Source: an uncultured Chlorobiales bacterium (GTDB lineage Bacteria; Bacteroidota; Chlorobiia; Chlorobiales; Thermochlorobacteraceae). Taken from it: DNA of 5,714 nucleotides. Shown here one piece after another: positions 5,305 through 5,714 of this stretch. The DNA lies in NCBI GenBank assembly GCA_937959145.1, contig CALGMC010000212.1, forward strand, positions 1 through 5,714, in the 5' to 3' direction. The stretch's first letter is position 1, and every line of letters starts with the position of its first letter. Under the pieces are notes generated by a model. It was not told the DNA's origin and searched no databases. It was given only the letters and a program-made list of their open reading frames with translations. Made by a program: the position numbers and the translations under genes.

Positions 5305-5386
5305 GGAGGAATCGCCTAATGGTATGGCAGCAGTCTTGAAAACTGCCGGGTGAAAGCCTGTGGGGGTTCGAGTCCCTCTTCCTCCG
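5305..5386 (+). tRNA. tRNA-Ser (anticodon UGA)
   Basis: Class II cloverleaf of 82 nt. The acceptor stem GGAGGAA/TTCCTCC is perfect. The anticodon stem GCAGT/ACTGC with loop CTTGAAA gives anticodon TGA (5337-5339). A long variable arm, CGGGT-GAAA-GCCTG, identifies the serine class. The T arm is GGGGG-TTCGAGT-CCCTC. The discriminator is G and CCA is not encoded. It is a single tRNA unit with its own promoter, downstream of yqgE. Confidence 0.97.
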
Positions 5387-5623
5387 CATTACCTTTCGTA
5401 GCATTTCCCGCCTTTTCCACATACTTCACCGAAACTCAAACGAACCTTAACCCCTGAAATTTCTCAAAATAAGCCAATTTTCACCCTTACGACTGTTATT
5501 CCGTAACGATTGAGAAACGCAACGAAATTCCGAAATTATGGAGAAATTAGTGCTCGATGATTATCGCTCGATCGGCATCAAGTTGGTGCCGCTCGTCTTT
5601 TGCACCGTGCTGACTGTTAAAAC
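5387..5623. other. Intergenic region downstream of tRNA-Ser
   Basis: No supported gene. It contains nested inverted repeats: TTTCTCAA (5460-5467) with TTGAGAAA (5510-5517), enclosing TTACG (5487-5491) with CGTAA (5502-5506) and the overlapping GTTA-TTCCG-TAAC (5495-5507). Further on is the tandem octamer CGAAATTC/CGAAATTA (about 5522-5537). No U-tract follows the hairpins, so a tRNA-Ser terminator is not obvious. Confidence 0.5.
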
Positions 5624-5714
5624 TTACACCAAAGCCAAGCGTTGGGCGCGCCGTTCAGCGGCTTTCTCGAATCGGCGTTTCTCCTCGTCGGTTTCGGGCA
5701 CGATTTCAGGCACG
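5624..5714 (-). CDS. Probable C-terminus of an unidentified gene (29 codons plus stop, runs off right edge)
   Basis: From the right edge a minus-strand frame stays open to TAA at 5626-5624. Its 29 residues are strongly charged, with ETDEEKRRFEKAAERRAQRL near the end, which looks like a helical, possibly coiled-coil protein tail. I do not recognise the family. The competing plus-strand frame from ATG at 5539 is also open to the edge, but over this stretch it is rich in Ser and Arg (for example RRSAAFSNRRFSSS). That is the pattern antisense shadows of Glu/Arg-rich genes show elsewhere in this window, for example opposite clpC. The minus call is therefore preferred but unproven. Confidence 0.42.
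   Translation of the reverse strand, partial: VPEIVPETDEEKRRFEKAAERRAQRLALV

Noticed and set aside
5219..5422. 67-codon minus-strand frame across tRNA-Ser
   Set aside because: It is antisense to the tRNA, with the typical RKRDSNPH shadow peptide.

Overview
The window is an ordinary housekeeping stretch of a bacterial chromosome of mid-range GC. I see no phage, transposon, CRISPR or defence signature. Several features point to the Bacteroidota/Chlorobiota (FCB) group. Three tRNA transcription units are preceded by the Bacteroidota-type sigma-A promoter (TTTG, 18-20 bp spacer, TATATTTG or TATCTTTG). None of the five coding sequences whose start lies in the window has a clear Shine-Dalgarno sequence. 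No tRNA gene encodes its CCA tail. The species cannot be fixed from the sequence; a Chlorobiota-like or deep Bacteroidota lineage that makes ketocarotenoids is my inference.

Left part, all on the minus strand. Positions 1-1185 hold the N-terminal 395 codons of a ClpC-type AAA+ unfoldase, running off the left edge. About 400 bp of non-coding DNA follows (1186-1590), with short repeats and a nested hairpin. Next comes a strong intrinsic terminator (1591-1628) that closes a four-tRNA array transcribed leftward: Pro(UGG), Arg(UCU), His(GUG), Glu(UUC). The array has its own promoter immediately after the carA stop codon, and a second internal promoter drives tRNA-Glu. The tRNA-His acceptor stem contains two adjacent U-U mismatches. 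Upstream lie carA (small subunit of carbamoyl-phosphate synthetase) and yajC (Sec translocon accessory protein), 15 bp apart and probably co-transcribed.

Right part, mainly plus strand. Divergent from yajC are a crtW-type beta-carotene ketolase and a YqgE/AlgH family protein, 47 bp apart and probably co-transcribed. A tRNA-Ser(UGA) gene follows with its own promoter, whose -7 box lies inside the loop of a perfect 10-bp inverted repeat. The last 91 bp probably carry the C-terminus of an unidentified minus-strand gene.

The genes belong to different processes: proteolysis, secretion, pyrimidine/arginine precursor synthesis, translation and carotenoid modification. They look like neighbours and not like one pathway. 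The most useful observations are the repeated promoter architecture at the tRNA units, the unusual tRNA-His acceptor stem, the palindrome around the tRNA-Ser promoter and the isolated carotenoid ketolase gene. I did not find convincing evidence of a new multi-gene system.
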